Part shown: positions 10,726 through 21,951 of the stretch, piece by piece
How positions within the stretch are numbered: position 1 is the first letter of the stretch
Layout: every line of letters starts with the position of its first letter
Assembly (NCBI GenBank): GCA_963734635.1
Contig: CAVTIA010000004.1
Coordinates: 186,001-250,000, forward strand
Source: DATCJA01 sp963734635
GTDB taxonomy: Bacteria; Acidobacteriota; Vicinamibacteria; Vicinamibacterales; UBA2999
DNA: 64,000 nucleotides
Reading direction: 5' to 3'
Notes under the pieces: model-generated
What the model was told of the DNA's origin: nothing
Database searches by the model: none
The model's input: the letters and a program-made list of their open reading frames with translations, nothing else
Program-made: the position numbers and the translations under genes

Positions 10726-12119
10726 CTAGACGGACCACGGCCGGACAGGCATCAGCGTCTGAACCGTCGCCTGCTCCGTATCGTCCACGAAGTAGCCGGC
10801 GCATGCCGATTCCAGCAGCTCGTTCGTCAGGCGGCGGTGGCTGCGCCGACGTACTCGGCGTGCGCGAGCGCCTGTTCGATCAGATCGCGCGGGTGGCAGC
10901 CGCGCATCTGGATGCCGCGCGGCTTGAAGTATCCGTCGAGCAGACTGATCGACCAGCGCCGGGTCGTACGCCAGATTCGCGCGACCGGCAGTAGTTCTCG
11001 AAGATCTGCTGAGAAATCCGCGCGCGTCGGGCTCTCCGCGAACACCTTGTAGTGAATGCGGCGCAGGAACGCCTCGTCCACGAGCTCCGCCGGCTTGATG
11101 TTGGTCGCAAACACCACCAGCACCAGAAACGGCAGGTCGAACTTCTGTCCCGTCTGCAGGGTGAGAAAGTCGACACGGCTCTCGAGCGGCACGATCCAGC
11201 GGTTGAGCAGGTCGCGCGGCGGGCAGCGCTGGCGGCCGAAGTCGTCGATGACGAGGACGCCGCCGTTGGCGAGCGCCTGCACGGGCGCCGTGTAGAACCC
11301 CATGGTCGGCGAGTACGACAGGTCCAGCGACGTCGAGCGTCGAGCTCGCCGCCGACCATGACCATCGGCCGGCGGCAGCGCACCCAGCGCGCATCGCGCC
11401 GCGTCGGACCAGTGAGACCCGGGTCTTCGGCGTTTCGCCGCCGAGCGGCTCGTGGTTGACGGGGTCGAAGAACTTGATGATCTGCCCCTCGACCTCGACC
11501 GCATGGGGAACCGCGATCTCGCCATCCTGCAGGTTGCGGATGGCCTGGGCGATGACCGTCTTTCCGTTCCCGGGCGGGCCGTACACGAACATCGAGTGTC
11601 CGGCCGCGATCGCGGGCCCAAGCTGGTCGAGCACCTTCTGGCTGATGACGAGGTGCGAGAACGCGTCGCGGACGCGTGCGCGCGAGACGGTGCGCGGGAC
11701 GGCCCGGCGGTACGCCTCGAGGTACTGCGCGATACTGATTGAGCGGGACAGGCGCGACGCCGACGTACTTGTTGTGCTCCAGGAACAGCAGCGCGCGGCG
11801 GCGGCCCTCGTCCGTGATCCGGTACCGGTACGACGGTCCCCCGATCATCGTGCCGCCGAAGATTTCGCACTGATGCGATCGCTTCAGAAATTCGAGCACG
11901 GGCTCGATGACGGGAAACTCCAGACCGACTCGACGCGCCAGCTCCAGGCCGGTGTAGTCGGAGGCGAAGTGCATCACCTTCAGCACGAGCTGGGTGAGAA
12001 AGTCGTGCGACAGCCCGGCTTCCTCGAGCGTGACGCGGGGCGAGCGGATGAAGCGCGGCGAGCGGCGCGGTCGCATCGAGCACGCTCGGCTCCTCGGTGG
12101 CTGCTATCGTCGTCGTCAC
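10726..12119 (-). CDS. AAA ATPase with N-terminal winged-helix region (several frameshifts)
   Basis: GTG start at 12119 overlaps the TAG of the TPR gene by one base. The N-terminal 130 residues (LSHDFLTQLVLKVMHFASDYTG ... YRYRITDEGRRRALLFLE) look like a winged helix. The ATPase part has Walker A GPPGNGKT (near 11570), Walker B GGVLVIDDFGRQ (near 11250), sensor-1 VVFATNIKPAEL and the arginine-containing EAFLRRIHYKVF. The C-terminal region PRDLIEQALAHAEYVG is helical. At least four frameshifts break it, but all ATPase motifs are recovered in order. Its place between a TPR lipoprotein and a VWA protein at the end of the Tad genes suggests a remodelling role in pilus or secretion function (inferred). 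Confidence 0.75.
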
Positions 12120-13107
12120 TAGTCGTCTCCTGCGAGCGCAAGCTTGCCGGCCTGCTCGGCGCGTGTCGTCGCCATCCGGAACGACGGTCGGGCCCGCTGG
12201 GCCGCCGCAAAAGCGGTGACGGCGTCCGTATACTCGCGCCGTGCCATGTAGACGATGCCGAGGTTATAGAGCGCGGTCGCGCGATCGCCGACGCGCTCGA
12301 ACGCACCGCGGGTCGCATCGAGATCTCCCCGGGCCGCGTAGGCGAGCCCGAGGTTGTTGCGGGCTGCTGCAAGCGCGGGATTGAGTTTCAATGCCGCCTG
12401 GCAGGCCGTCGACGGCTTTGCCGGGCTCACGATCGAGAATCCACCCGTAGCAGAGATTGTTCAGCGCATAGGCGGCCTGCGGGTCGAGCTCCAGCGCGCG
12501 CTCGTACTCGCGTGCGCGCCTGGTCGCCTGCGACCCAGCGCCTGGAACACGGTGCCGAGCGTGTTGTGGGCGGCCGCGGACTTCGGTGCGTAATACAGGG
12601 CGCGCTGGGCGTCGGCGAGGGCGCGCGTCGAAGAACCCGCCGTCACGCCACAGCCGGCGAGGGCGTCGTAGGTGGCGGCGTCGTGCGGATCGAGGGCCAG
12701 CGCGTGCTGCAGGTAGTCGTGCGCGCGATCGTGTATCCCGAGCCGCACGATACTCGTCGGCAACGTGTCTGAACGTCTGAGGCGATGGGGCCGTCTTCGC
12801 GGCGAGCAGCGCCGCCGCGAGCCTCGGGTCGGCGCGCTTCCACGTGCGTTACCGACGCCCGTGCGGGCGGGCGCGCCTGCGCGGCCATGGCGCGCGCCTT
12901 CGCCATGAACTCGGCGAGCGACATCGACGCTGGCGGCTTGACGGACGCTGGCGCGTCGGCCGACGCTGGCGGGTCGACGGACGCCGGCTGCGCCACCCGT
13001 ACGCGGCCAGAGCGTCAGCTCGACGCGGCAGCTTGAGCGGTCCTGACGCACGGGCGCCACACCCGACCACGCATGATCGAAACGAGAACGCACACACCCA
13101 GCCGCAC
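12119..13107 (-). CDS. tadD: TPR lipoprotein, TadD-like (several frameshifts)
   Basis: Start GTG 13107 with AAGGAG five bases upstream. After correction the protein starts with a lipoprotein signal (VRLGVCVLVSI ... CVVGCGA, lipid-modified Cys in VVGC). A Pro/Ala/Ser linker with repeats of PASVDPPASADAPAS follows, then at least four tetratricopeptide repeats, for example DYLQHALALDPHDAATYDAL, AQRALYYAPKSAAAHNTLG and RNNLGLAYAARGDLDATRGA. TPR lipoproteins are a regular part of Tad loci (TadD) and act as pilotins or assembly scaffolds at the outer membrane. Frame changes occur near 12420, 12550, 12640, 12780 and 13000-13080. The gene symbol is by position and architecture only. Confidence 0.65.
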
Positions 13108-13167
13108 GAAGGCTCCTTCGCTTGTCGTAATGAGTTGTGAGCAATGAGTTATGAATCGTTCGGCGTC

Positions 13168-13260
13168 TATTCGTCGTCCGCGCTGAGGCGCGCGCGGCGC
13201 CGCATCAGGTAGAGCACCAGGCAGACAACCGCCAGAACGCGCAAGAATTGTTGTACTCAT
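13168..13260 (-). CDS. Small membrane protein of about 30 residues in the Tad locus (one frameshift)
   Basis: ATG 13260 is preceded by an excellent Shine-Dalgarno (GGAGGT, five bases away). With one extra base near 13245 removed, the frame reads MSTTIL then RVLAVVCLVLYLMRRRARLS and ends at TAG 13168. It is one hydrophobic helix followed by a basic stretch, the layout of a single-pass membrane microprotein. It lies between tadC and the TPR lipoprotein gene, transcribed with them. It may be an unrecorded small Tad accessory. The frameshift lowers confidence, but the ribosome-binding site and hydrophobic pattern are unlikely by chance. Confidence 0.5.
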
Positions 13261-13292
13261 TACCAACCTCCAATGCGCCACCAATTGGGCCG

Positions 13293-14210
13293 CTAGCGCT
13301 GAACGCATGGACGAACTTGATGATGCCGGGACCGAGCACTACGACGAAGAACGCCGGGAACAGACAGAACACGAGCGGAAACACGAGCTTGACGCCGATC
13401 TTGGCGGCACGCTCCTCGGCTCGCTGGCGCCGCTTGGTGCGCGACACTTCGGCGTAGGTGCGCAGGGCGTCGGCGATGCTCGTGCCGAACCGGTCGGTCT
13501 GCACGAGCATCGCGACGAGCGCCCGCACGTCGTCGACCTTGGTGCGCGCCGCGAAGTTCTTGAACGCTTCGATTCGCGGCTTGCCGGCGCGGCACTCGAC
13601 GGTGATCATGTGCAGCTCTTCGGCGAGGCTGGGATAGGCGATTCGCAGTTCCTCGGCGCATCTTGAGGATGGCCTGGTCGATCGCCAGTCCCGCTTCGAG
13701 CGAGACGATCAGCAGGTCGAGCGCATCGGGCAGACCGTTGCGAATCTCCTTCTGCCGCTTTTTCGCGTACCACTCGACCACCAGTCCCGGGCAGCGAGGT
13801 ACCCGACGATCGCCCGCCAGCACGGCGAAGAGGATGCCCGCGCGAGTCCCAAAGTGAGGAAGATCGCTCCGAACACGACCGCAGCGGCGACGACCTCGCT
13901 CAGGATGTACAGCGCGATGTGCTTCGGCTTGTGAAGCCCGGCGAGTGCCAGCCGGCGCTGGACCTTCGATCATCTGCTTCGGCGATTTCGGAATGAAGGT
14001 GGTGACCCTCTTCACGATCGGGGCGGTCGTCGGCGCGTCGCCGAGCGCGCTCTGTTCGTGGTCGGCCACTCTGCGATCCCGGTCCGCTCCAGACCACGGA
14101 TGCGCCGCCGCACCGTCGACGAGCGTTCGAGGCCCACGTAGGTGAGCGACCCGACGAACAGCGCCACGGACACGAAGACGGCGACGAGCGTGAGTTGAAG
14201 GTTATTCCAT
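13293..14210 (-). CDS. tadC: TadC, type II secretion F-domain inner-membrane protein (several frameshifts)
   Basis: Second T2SSF-domain platform protein of the Tad secretion system. Removing one G just after ATG 14210 gives MNNLQLTLVAVFVSVALFVGSLTYVG, the first helix. Core features are VEWYAKKRQKEIRNGLPDAL, LDLLIVSLEAGLAIDQAI, DDVRALVAMLVQTDRFGTSIADALRTYAEVSRTKRRQRAEERAAK and the last helices KLVFPLVFCLFPAFFVVVLGPG, all standard for TadC. It forms the inner-membrane platform with TadB under the TadA ATPase. About five frameshifts; the stop is placed near 13293 and is approximate. It begins nine bases beyond the tadB stop and is followed by the small membrane protein. Confidence 0.8.
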
Positions 14211-14218
14211 GCAGGCTC

Positions 14219-15192
14219 TCAGTACTCGACGTTGATGATCTTTCGCATGATCAGGGTGCCGATGATCTGGAGCCCCACCGGCGCCGATCGATCATGCTGC
14301 TGGCCGAGCGGGTCGTTGAACATCAGCTCACGCGTTTCCGGGTTGATGCTGAACAGCACGAGCGCGAGCGCAGGCGGAAGGCACACGAGAATCCAGCCCG
14401 TGATGCCGGCCGTGTGCAGAGATCACGCGAATCTGACGCTTCACGCGGAAACGCTCGCGGATGACCTGCGGCGAGGTTGTCGAGCACCTCAGACAGGTTG
14501 CCGCCCGATTCGCGCTGAATGAGCACGGCGGTGACGAAGAACCGGGCGTCGAGCACAGGAATACGCTCCGCAAACAGCTTCAGCGCGTCCGGCAGCGGCA
14601 TGCCGTAGTTCTGCTGGTCGTAGAGCGTGCGGAACTCCGGACCTATCGGGTCGGGCATTTCGGTCGCCGACCATCTCGATGCCGGTGGTGAAGGCATGTC
14701 CCGCGCGCATCGCACGGCCGAGCAGATCGAGCGCTTCGGGAAACTGCTCCTCGAACTTGCGCATGCGGAGCGTCCGCTTGTACTTGACGACGTTGACAGG
14801 AATCAGCGCGGCAAGCACACCGATGCCCAGCGCAAGGCTCGTCCAGAGGCCCGACGCGCTGACCGACGATATAAACGACGAGCGCGCCCAGCGTCGCCGA
14901 TCCGGCCAGGAGCGTGCCGACCGTAATCCTGAGGCCCGCCTGGTCGATCAGATGTCTGCAGACGCTCGGTCCGCGAACGGCCGCGCTGGAGCAGCGCGTC
15001 CACAGCACCAATCGAGCTCATGGCCCGCACCTGCTTGAGCAGCTCGGATCGCGCGATCTCCCGAACGTGATCCTTCTTGAGGCGACGGCGGACGACGCCG
15101 ACCGCCTGCTCTTCGGGCCTGAGAACGAACGCCCAGTACGCGCTGTAAATCAGCCCGAAGCAGATCGAGAACGTCAGAACCGCGAAGATCAT
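14219..15192 (-). CDS. tadB: TadB, type II secretion F-domain inner-membrane protein (several frameshifts)
   Basis: ATG 15192 overlaps the TGA of cpaF (ATGA), so the two are translationally coupled. N-terminal helix IFAVLTFSICFGLIYSAYWAFVL, central helices ITVGTLLAGSATLGALVVY and GVLAALIPVNVVKYKRTLR, then the F-domain core FEEQFPEALDLLGRAMRAGHAF, DALKLFAERIPVLDARFFVTAVLIQRESGGNLSEVLDNLA and the C-terminal helix ending KIINVEY at 14219. It pairs with TadC as the platform for Flp pilus assembly. About six frameshifts, but the order of motifs is that of an intact protein. Confidence 0.85.
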
Positions 15193-16572
15193 CTGTTCCT
15201 CCACGGGTCGTTGTCCCACGCGTCGTTGCGCGCACCGGCCATGGCCGGCACTGCGCCCACGGGCTGGACGTGCTCGAACATGTCCATCGGGCAGCGGGTG
15301 TCCGGCCGTCGCCAGCTGATCGGCGCACTTGGGCCTGATGCCAGTGGCCCTGAATGCGCCGATGACCTTGCCTGTCTCGTCGATCCCGGTCTTCTTGAAG
15401 GCGAAGATTTCCTGCATGGTGATCACGTCCTGCTCCATGCCGGTGATCTCGGAAATTGAAGACGACCTTGCGGGTGCCGTCGGACATGCGGCTGATCTGA
15501 ATCACGAGGTTCACCGCCGACGCCACCTGCTGCCGAACCGCCTTGTCCGGGATGTTCAGGTTGGTCATCGCCACCATCGTGTCGAGCCGTACAGTGCGTC
15601 GCGCGGGCTGTTCGCGTGGATCGTGGTCAAGCTGCCGTCGTGGCCGGTGTTCATGGCCTGGAGCATGTCGAGCGCTTCTTCACCGCGCACCTCGCCCACG
15701 ACAATGCGATCCGGACGCATACGGAGGGCGTTGATGACGAGCTGCCGCTGCCGGACGGCCCCCTTGCCTTCGATGTTGGGCGGCCGTGTCTCGAGCCGCA
15801 CCACGTGCCGCTGTCGCAGCATCAACTCGGCGGCGTCTTCGATGGTCACGATTCGCTCTTTAGCGGAGATGAAGCTCGACAGGATGTTGAGCAGCGTCGT
15901 CTTGCCGGCGCCGGTTCCGCCCGACACGATGATGTTGAGGCGCGCAGAGACAGTGCCGCGCAGGAAGTCGAGCATCGGCTGCGTCAGCGATTCGCGGTCG
16001 ACCAGGTCGTCGGCGCCGAGGCGATCCGTGCGGAAACGCCGGATCGACATCGCGGGACCGTCGAGCGCGAGCGGGGGAATAATCGCGTTGACACGCGAGC
16101 CATCCTGCAGGCGCGCGTCCACCATCGGGCGTCGATTCGTCAACGCGCCGGCCGACGGCGCTGACGATGCGCTCGATGATCTGCATCAGGTGCTTGTCGT
16201 CGCGGAAGACGATGTCGGTCTCCTCGATGCGCCCTTCGCGCTCGATGTAGACCTGCGACGCGCGGTTCACGAGGATGTCGGAGATCGTCGGATCCTGGAG
16301 CAGCACTTCGAGCGGGCCAAGCCCGAACACCTCGTGCAGCACGTCCTGCACGATGTTCTCGCGGTCGTAGAGGCTCAGCGGAACGCGTTGATTCTCCTTG
16401 TCGAGGAGCTGCTGGATGACGCCGCGGATCTCGGGCTCCGCCTCGGCTCGCGCGACATCTTGGTCAGCCGCTCGAGGTTCAGCCGTGCGAGCAGGTCCTG
16501 GTGGATACGCCCTTTCAGGGCCTGGTACTGCGGGTCGCGGATGTCTGTGGTAGCCGACGCCGTTGGAGTCAT
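15189..16572 (-). CDS. tadA: CpaF/TadA secretion ATPase (several frameshifts)
   Basis: Hexameric GspE-family ATPase that powers Flp pilus assembly. ATG 16572 lies nine bases beyond the cpaE stop. The N-terminal helical region (YQALKGRIHQDLLARLNLERL) leads to EVFGLGPLEVLLQDPTISDI, then DGSRVNAIIPPLALDGPAM, Walker A SGGTGAGKTTLLN (near 15905), the Asp box EDAAELMLRQRHVVRLETRP, Walker B RPDRIVVGEVRGEEALDML and the His box MNTGHDGSLTTIHANSPRDAL. The C-terminus reads MDMFEHVQPVGAVPAMAG. About five frameshifts. All nucleotide-binding motifs are present, so a functional enzyme is expected in the real genome. Confidence 0.9.
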
Positions 16573-16581
16573 ATGAGTGTC

Positions 16582-17715
16582 CTAAGCCCTTCGCCACGCG
16601 AGCCGGCCGAGCACGCCCGACGGCCGTTCTGCTCGATCCTTTGCGACGCCCGCCAGATCCTTTGCAAAAGCGGACAGCGCCTTGGCAAGGCGGCTTTCCA
16701 TGTCGAGCACGACGGGCCGTCCCGCGTTCAGCGCGTCGACCGCCACCTTGTAGTCGCTCGGAATGCGTTTCACGTCGCCGCCAATGACGCGTTCCACATC
16801 TTCCTGTGCGATCACCGCTTCGCGGTGGAACCGGTTGACGACCACCTTCACTCGCGCAGGCCCGTACCGCTGCCGAAGCGTTTCGGCAATCCGGGCCGCA
16901 TTGCGAAGCGACGCAGATTTCCTGGCTCGTGACGACGACGATCGTCGTGGCGTGATCGAGCGTGTCGATCATCGTCATGTCGGACCGCGGCACGTCGAGC
17001 ACCGTGGTTCGATACATGTGGGCGGCCGATTCGAGGAGCGTCCGAACCCTCTTCGGATCCACACCGCCGGGCCGTGGTCGTGTGGGGGAGGCGAGCAGGT
17101 GGACGCTCGACACCGCCTTTTCGACCACGCCGCTGAAGAACGATTCGTCCACGCGATGGATGTTGTCGAGCGCATCGAGCACCGAGAAGCGCGGCTCGAC
17201 GCCGAGGAAGAGCGCGGCATCGCCGTGGCCGATATGCATATCGATCAGGAGCACGTGGTTCTGCGATCTCGCGCCCGAGCGTCGCCGCCGTGTTGACCGC
17301 GATCGTCGAGGCGCCGACGCCGCCTTTGGCGCCGATGAAGGCAAACACCTGTCCGGCCGCCTGTGGGAGCGACATTCGTCAGCACCCGGCGAACCGCCTC
17401 GTCGAGCGCCTTGGCGGATAGCGGTTCGGCGACACACTCGCTGACGCCTGCCCGCATCGCTTCGAGCATCAGTCGCGGTTCGAGCGTAGACACGACGAGC
17501 ACGACGCCGGCGCCCGAGTGCTGACGGCGGTAGGCCGCCAGCCCGGAAGGAAGCTGGTCGTGGCCGCGCATGTCGACGACCAGCACCTGCGGTGCATCGG
17601 TGGCGCGGCTGTAGCGCGCGAGCTCGGCCTGGTCGATGCCGGTCACCCTCAGCCCCGAGGTGCGCAGCATCTCGACGAGACGCTCGTCCGAAGTAAGAAT
17701 CGCGATTTGATGCAA
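16582..17715 (-). CDS. cpaE: CpaE/TadZ pilus localisation ATPase (several frameshifts)
   Basis: TTG start at 17715 with AGCAGGT upstream, 16 bases beyond tadG. The N-terminal part is a receiver-like domain (IAILTSDERLVEMLRTSGL ... LVVDMRGHDQL ... GVVLVVSTLEPRLMLEAMRAG) and the C-terminal part a ParA/MinD-type ATPase with the deviant Walker A GAKGGVGASTIAVNTA, Walker A' LLIDMHIGHGDAALFLG and VLDVPRSD. The last segment KVVVNRFHREAVIAQEDVERVIGG is typical. CpaE/TadZ sets where the Tad machine assembles, usually at a pole. Four or more frameshifts. Confidence 0.85.
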
Positions 17716-17731
17716 CGTGACCTGCTTCCCG

Positions 17732-19108
17732 TTAGCGAATCAGTGAGATGTTGCGCATGAACGTCGAGGGCGTTTCGGTGCCCTCGCCTTCGGTCTTGAG
17801 GCCCAGGTATGGTCATCAAACGTCCGATCCACCGTCTGGTTACTGCCGTTGCCCGACACGCCTTCCACGAAGAAGCCGGCGATATTGGCGATCGGAACCA
17901 TCTTGCGTCCATTCTGTGAACGCAGCCATGCAGGAGCGTCCGGGTTGACGAGCGGGATAGCGACTATGCGTGGGCTCACCGCGAAAGCGCTTCCTGCGAC
18001 GCCACCGACGCCCGGTCGATAAGGTCGGGATCCCAGTAGGCTCCGGGATCCTGGTTGTAGAGTGAATCAGGATCCTGCGGACTCACGCCCGGTCCGCCAA
18101 CGGCTGCCCTCGTCGGACCTGTTGCGCTACCCGGGGCGTTGTCGGATCTCGATTTCATCACCGATCTTGAACGTGGTTCCAACGCAGTGCTTGATGGCAT
18201 ACTTGTAACATCGGCACCTCGCCAGACGGGCAGGTCGGCAGCGGTATCGTTGAAGTCCAGCCTCATGAACCATCCGGCGCCAACGTCCAATCGCCGGGAT
18301 CGCCCATCTTGAGCGATATCCGTCGGCCGTAGTCAGGCGTATACCCAGAGACGTTGCCGCCGCCGTCGAACGTGAACGGATGAAATCCGGTGCCGGCCTG
18401 ATAGGTCGCCCAGAGAGGATTCCCTTCGTCGTCGTAGTCGACCGTGGGCGGGGTGTAGACATCCGGCGTGGTGATGCTCGGATCGGGATCCCCAGCCTTT
18501 GTCGTATTTGTCGAACTCCGGATCGTCCGTCTCCTCCCACGTCAGCGGATTGGGCGCGCCATCCTCCCAGTTCTCATCCCACCTGTCGACGACAGCCCAG
18601 GGCTTCAGACAGTCAGTCGCGTTTCCGAACGACGCGCGGGCAATTGCAGTCGCTCGAACGCCCTGGTCGACCAGCCCAACCAATTGACCAAACCAGATCG
18701 GCAGCGGATTGCCCGCGTCCTGGTTGCGGTATACGTCCACGCGAATGCACGTGTCGTCGGCGCACTCGTCGGGAAACTTCGTCGGGATCGTCGTCGTAGA
18801 AATAGACGTCGGTGTCGATGTCCACTATCGGCGCTTCAGCCGCCACCAGGTTAGCGATCGCCACGTTATGAGCCGACTGCTTGGCAGGCCCAGTGTTGGT
18901 CGCGATCGGCGAAGTCGTCGAATCCGAGCGCGATGGCGCCCGCGAGCGCGCCCGCGTCCGCCGCGTTCTGCGCCTGACGTCGCGACACCCACATCAGGCC
19001 GTAGTCAGCGACGAAGGCGGTGAACGCAATCAGCACGATGATCGCGACGCCAACCTGGACCAGGATTGAGCCGCGTTCCGATGACGATCGACGAGCGTGT
19101 GCGGTCAT
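17732..19108 (-). CDS. tadG: TadG-like pseudopilin-related protein with DUF2134-type region (several frameshifts)
   Basis: Start ATG 19108. The N-terminus SSERGSILVQVGVAIIVLIAFTAFVADYG is the TadE/TadG type III signal and helix, followed by MWVSRRQAQNAADAGALAGAIAL, the standard TadG region. The remainder is a large periplasmic beta-rich domain with acidic stretches (VDIDTDVYFYDDDPDE, WEETDDPEFDKYDKGWG) and ends STFMRNISLIR. It is a minor component of Flp pili, anchored in the inner membrane. About five frameshifts, mainly in the acidic domain, so the middle of the sequence is uncertain. Confidence 0.75.
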
Positions 19109-19142
19109 ATGTTCTCTCACAGTCGGGTCCGTGACGCTCGGT

Positions 19143-20507
19143 CTAGATCGCGGGACCGTCGACGACGCCACCGCCGCCCTCGAGCTGCTGCCCGATTTCG
19201 TCTCCAGGCGGCAGGAACCGACCGGGCAGTGTCGGAAGCGCCGGTACTTCATCCGGATCCAGCGCACGAACCAGCCTTGGCGTAATCAGCACGAGCAGTT
19301 CGGTGCGCTCCTGGCGGTCGGCCCTGCTCTTGAACAGAGTGCCGATGATCGGAAGCTGGCTGAGGATCGGTATCGCCGCCTGATCGGCCTGCGAAGAGTT
19401 GTCGATGAGTCCGGCGATCGCGAACGACTGGCCGTCGCGCAGCTCTACCTCCGTTTCGGCACGGCGCATCGTCAGTGCCGGAATCCGGAAGCCTTCGAGC
19501 AGGATGCCGTTGTTGAAGTCGAGCGAGCTGACCTCGGGCCGCACGCGCAGCTTGATCAGGTCGCCGGCGATCGTCGGCGTGAAGTTCAGGCGCACGCCAA
19601 ACTCCCGGAACTGGATCGCGATGGCGCCAACACCGCTCGAGAACGGGCACAGGGAATTCGCCGCCGGCGAGGAAGCTCGCCTCCCGGCCGTTGTAGGCCA
19701 GCAGATTCGGTTCGGCGAGGCTCTGAAAGTAGCCCGTCTGCCGCAGGGCCCGGATCACGGTGCCCATATTGAAATTCGTGTTGAACAGGAAGATGTTCAG
19801 GAAGTCGCTGAACACCAGGTCGTCGGTGAACATCCGGCGCCGGAAACTGCTGCGTCGTGCCTCGCACGATCCAGTTTCGATAGCCCTGGCCGCCGGTGAA
19901 GACCGATACGCCAAGTTCACTGATCGCTCGGCGGTTTATCTCGGCAAACCGGACCTGCAGCATGACCTGCTGCGCATCGATCGCACCGGGCACCTGCAGC
20001 ATGTTGATGACGTTCCCCTTTGGCGCCGACTGCACGTGCTATTTCCGCCGCCCGCAACATGACCTGGGTGCTCGATACGCGGCCGGAGAGGACGACCGCA
20101 TCTGCGTTGAGCATGACCTGTATCTCTTCTCCCGGGAAGAGCTGGCGCAGTTGCTGCTCCAGTCCGGCAACCGGCTGTTCGACCACGACGTCGTACTGCA
20201 CGCGCTGACCGGCGCCGCCCCAGATAATCAAGCTGATCGTGCCTGGCGCCTTGCCGTCGATCAGGATCTCCCGTGGCTGGACGACGGTCGCGTCGGCAAT
20301 CGCGGGGTTCGTGATGGCGATTCGCGTGACGTCGAAATCCGGCGTCAGCACCATCGAACGGCCAGTCGTCAGGTGCAGGCGGGGAAATGCCTCCGGTTGC
20401 TGCGGCGCAGCAGGCGCCTGCGCCGCGATCGGCGCATTGAACACCGCCCAGGCGATCGCCAGGACAAACAGAAAGGCCACGCGTGGCCGGACGCTTATAT
20501 CAGCCAT
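19143..20507 (-). CDS. cpaC: CpaC/RcpA secretin of the Tad pilus (several frameshifts)
   Basis: Signal peptide RVAFLFVLAIAWAVFNAPIAAQA. An N-terminal domain (RSMVLTPDFDVTRIAITNPAIADATVV) and a BON-like domain (LRQLFPGEEIQVMLNADAVVLSG) follow. The secretin core shows VMLQVRFAEINRRAISELGVS, NLLAYNGREASFLAGGEFPVPV, FGVRLNFTPTI, LRVRPEVSSLD, AGLIDNSSQADQAAIPILSQ and LPIIGTLFKSRADRQERTELLVLITPRLV. It forms the outer-membrane pore for the pilus. Start ATG 20507 is one base beyond the cpaB stop. About four frameshifts in the middle; the signal peptide and the C-terminal secretin signature are intact. Confidence 0.9.
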
Positions 20508-20508
20508 G

Positions 20509-21378
20509 TCAGTCGATTACCTCCTCGGTACGCTTTGCGGCCCGAATCGCCTCGACCCGATATACGGGTGGCGGCGGCGGAACAACGGGAACAACCTTTG
20601 GACGGATGGCGACGGGACGGTTCACGCGCTGTTCGATGATGGGCTGCCCACCCGGACCTCGCATGAGGACCGACATCCTCATCCCAGGTGTCTTTGTTGG
20701 CTCCGCGTCGACCGGGTTCCGTAGCGCCAGCGACAGTTCTCCCTGTGTAGACGCGAGCGCGACCCGTTCGCCGTCTTCCGGCAGCACCGCCAAGCGTCAC
20801 CACGGACGAGCGTTGCGCCTGACCGTTTCTGGATTCCTGCTGGTCGAATCGTGTGCCGGCGGTCAATACCAGGACGTTGCTGATCACGGTGCGGGCCATT
20901 GGCTCATTGCCGTGAGCCGTACCCGGATTGCTCACCGCCAGCACCACATCTACATGTGTCCCCGGCATGACGAACCCCGCCACGCCGACGATGTCGTTCA
21001 CGCGGATGCGACATCGCCCGCATTCCTTCCGGAATGACAGGCGGCAAGCCCGAGCCCGACTCGGGCCCCGCCACCTTGAAGGCCGTGACCGGCTCGTTCT
21101 CTGCCATCGTCGCGATGACGCCTCGATCGACGACCTGCTTCGGATCCGAGAACGCACCCGGTACCGGATTGCGTGCTGGCCACTGGGCCACCCGAAGCTG
21201 TTCAGCCGTGAGGCGCGTGCCGATCGGAATCGGTTGCGGCGGCGACGACGACGGGGACGCTCCCCACTTCGACCTGTCGAACCGGCATGCTCTGGACGGC
21301 TGAGTAGACGCCGTACGCCGCGACGCCAGCGGCGATGACCGCCACGGCTAGAACGATGAGTGTGCGCTGTTGTTTCAT
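20509..21378 (-). CDS. cpaB: CpaB/RcpC pilus assembly protein with SAF domain (several frameshifts)
   Basis: ATG 21378 gives MKQQRTLIVLAVAVIAAGVA, a signal anchor, then VPVVVAAATD and a SAF-type domain (IGTRLTAEQLRVAQWPARNPVPGAFSDPKQVVDRGVIATMAENEPVT). The RcpC region VGVAGFVMPGTHVDVVLAVSN and LTAGTRFDQ follows, ending LALRNPVDAEPTKTPG and a Pro-rich C-terminus (VVPVVPPPPPVYRVE). CpaB/RcpC is a periplasmic partner of the secretin. Three or more frameshifts. Next to cpaC with one base between them. Confidence 0.85.
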
Positions 21379-21451
21379 CTCGATACTCCGCTAGTCCTGC
21401 TCCGATCCTTGTAACAAGGTGCTGCGAGGCGACGTGGTGAACCCGCCGCGT

Positions 21452-21951
21452 CTAGGGTGGCGTCATTGCGACTTCTGTTCTCATCTGCGAGGTGACGCCA
21501 CGTTGACGCTGCGTGAAGTTGCCGCCGAAGAACGTCCCGATCACGCTCAACGACGGGAGCGGCTGTCGGGACGATACTGTGACGACCCGCGTCGGGATGG
21601 TGCCGGCGCTGAGCGTCACCGTGCCTGTCTGAACGCAGACGTGGCAGAGCGTGGCAGGAGCCGCGCCGCACGCGTCGCCCGGGGCGGGTTCGTCCAAGCC
21701 ACACGCTATCGGTGACGCCGGACACCGCCATGTACTCCTCGACCCGTGCCTCGATGTCTGCGGCCGTATAGCCTGGCAGGGTTCCTACACGTGCGCCTTC
21801 TCGCGCGGCGTTCGTCACGACCTCCCAGGCCCTGAACATCATCCCGAAGTCGAAGATGCCCGGCGATGATCATCAGCAGGATCGGCGTGACAATCGCCAT
21901 CTCGATGAGCTCGGCCCCGCGCTCGCCACGGAGCCCGTCGAGCGAATCGCG
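21452..21951 (-). CDS. tadE: TadE-like minor pilin (frameshifts, start unclear)
   Basis: Begins within a few codons of the TadV stop. The N-terminal reading GERGAELIEMAIVTPILLMIIAG followed, after a frameshift, by FDFGMMFRAWEVVTNAAREGARVGTLPGYT is the TadE signature: an E+5-like motif, one helix and the NAAREGAR segment. The C-terminal part ends SQMRTEVAMTPP at 21452. No ATG or GTG precedes the conserved Glu in frame after the upstream TAG, so the start is probably hidden by an indel near 21930. Minor component of the Flp pilus. Confidence 0.75.
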
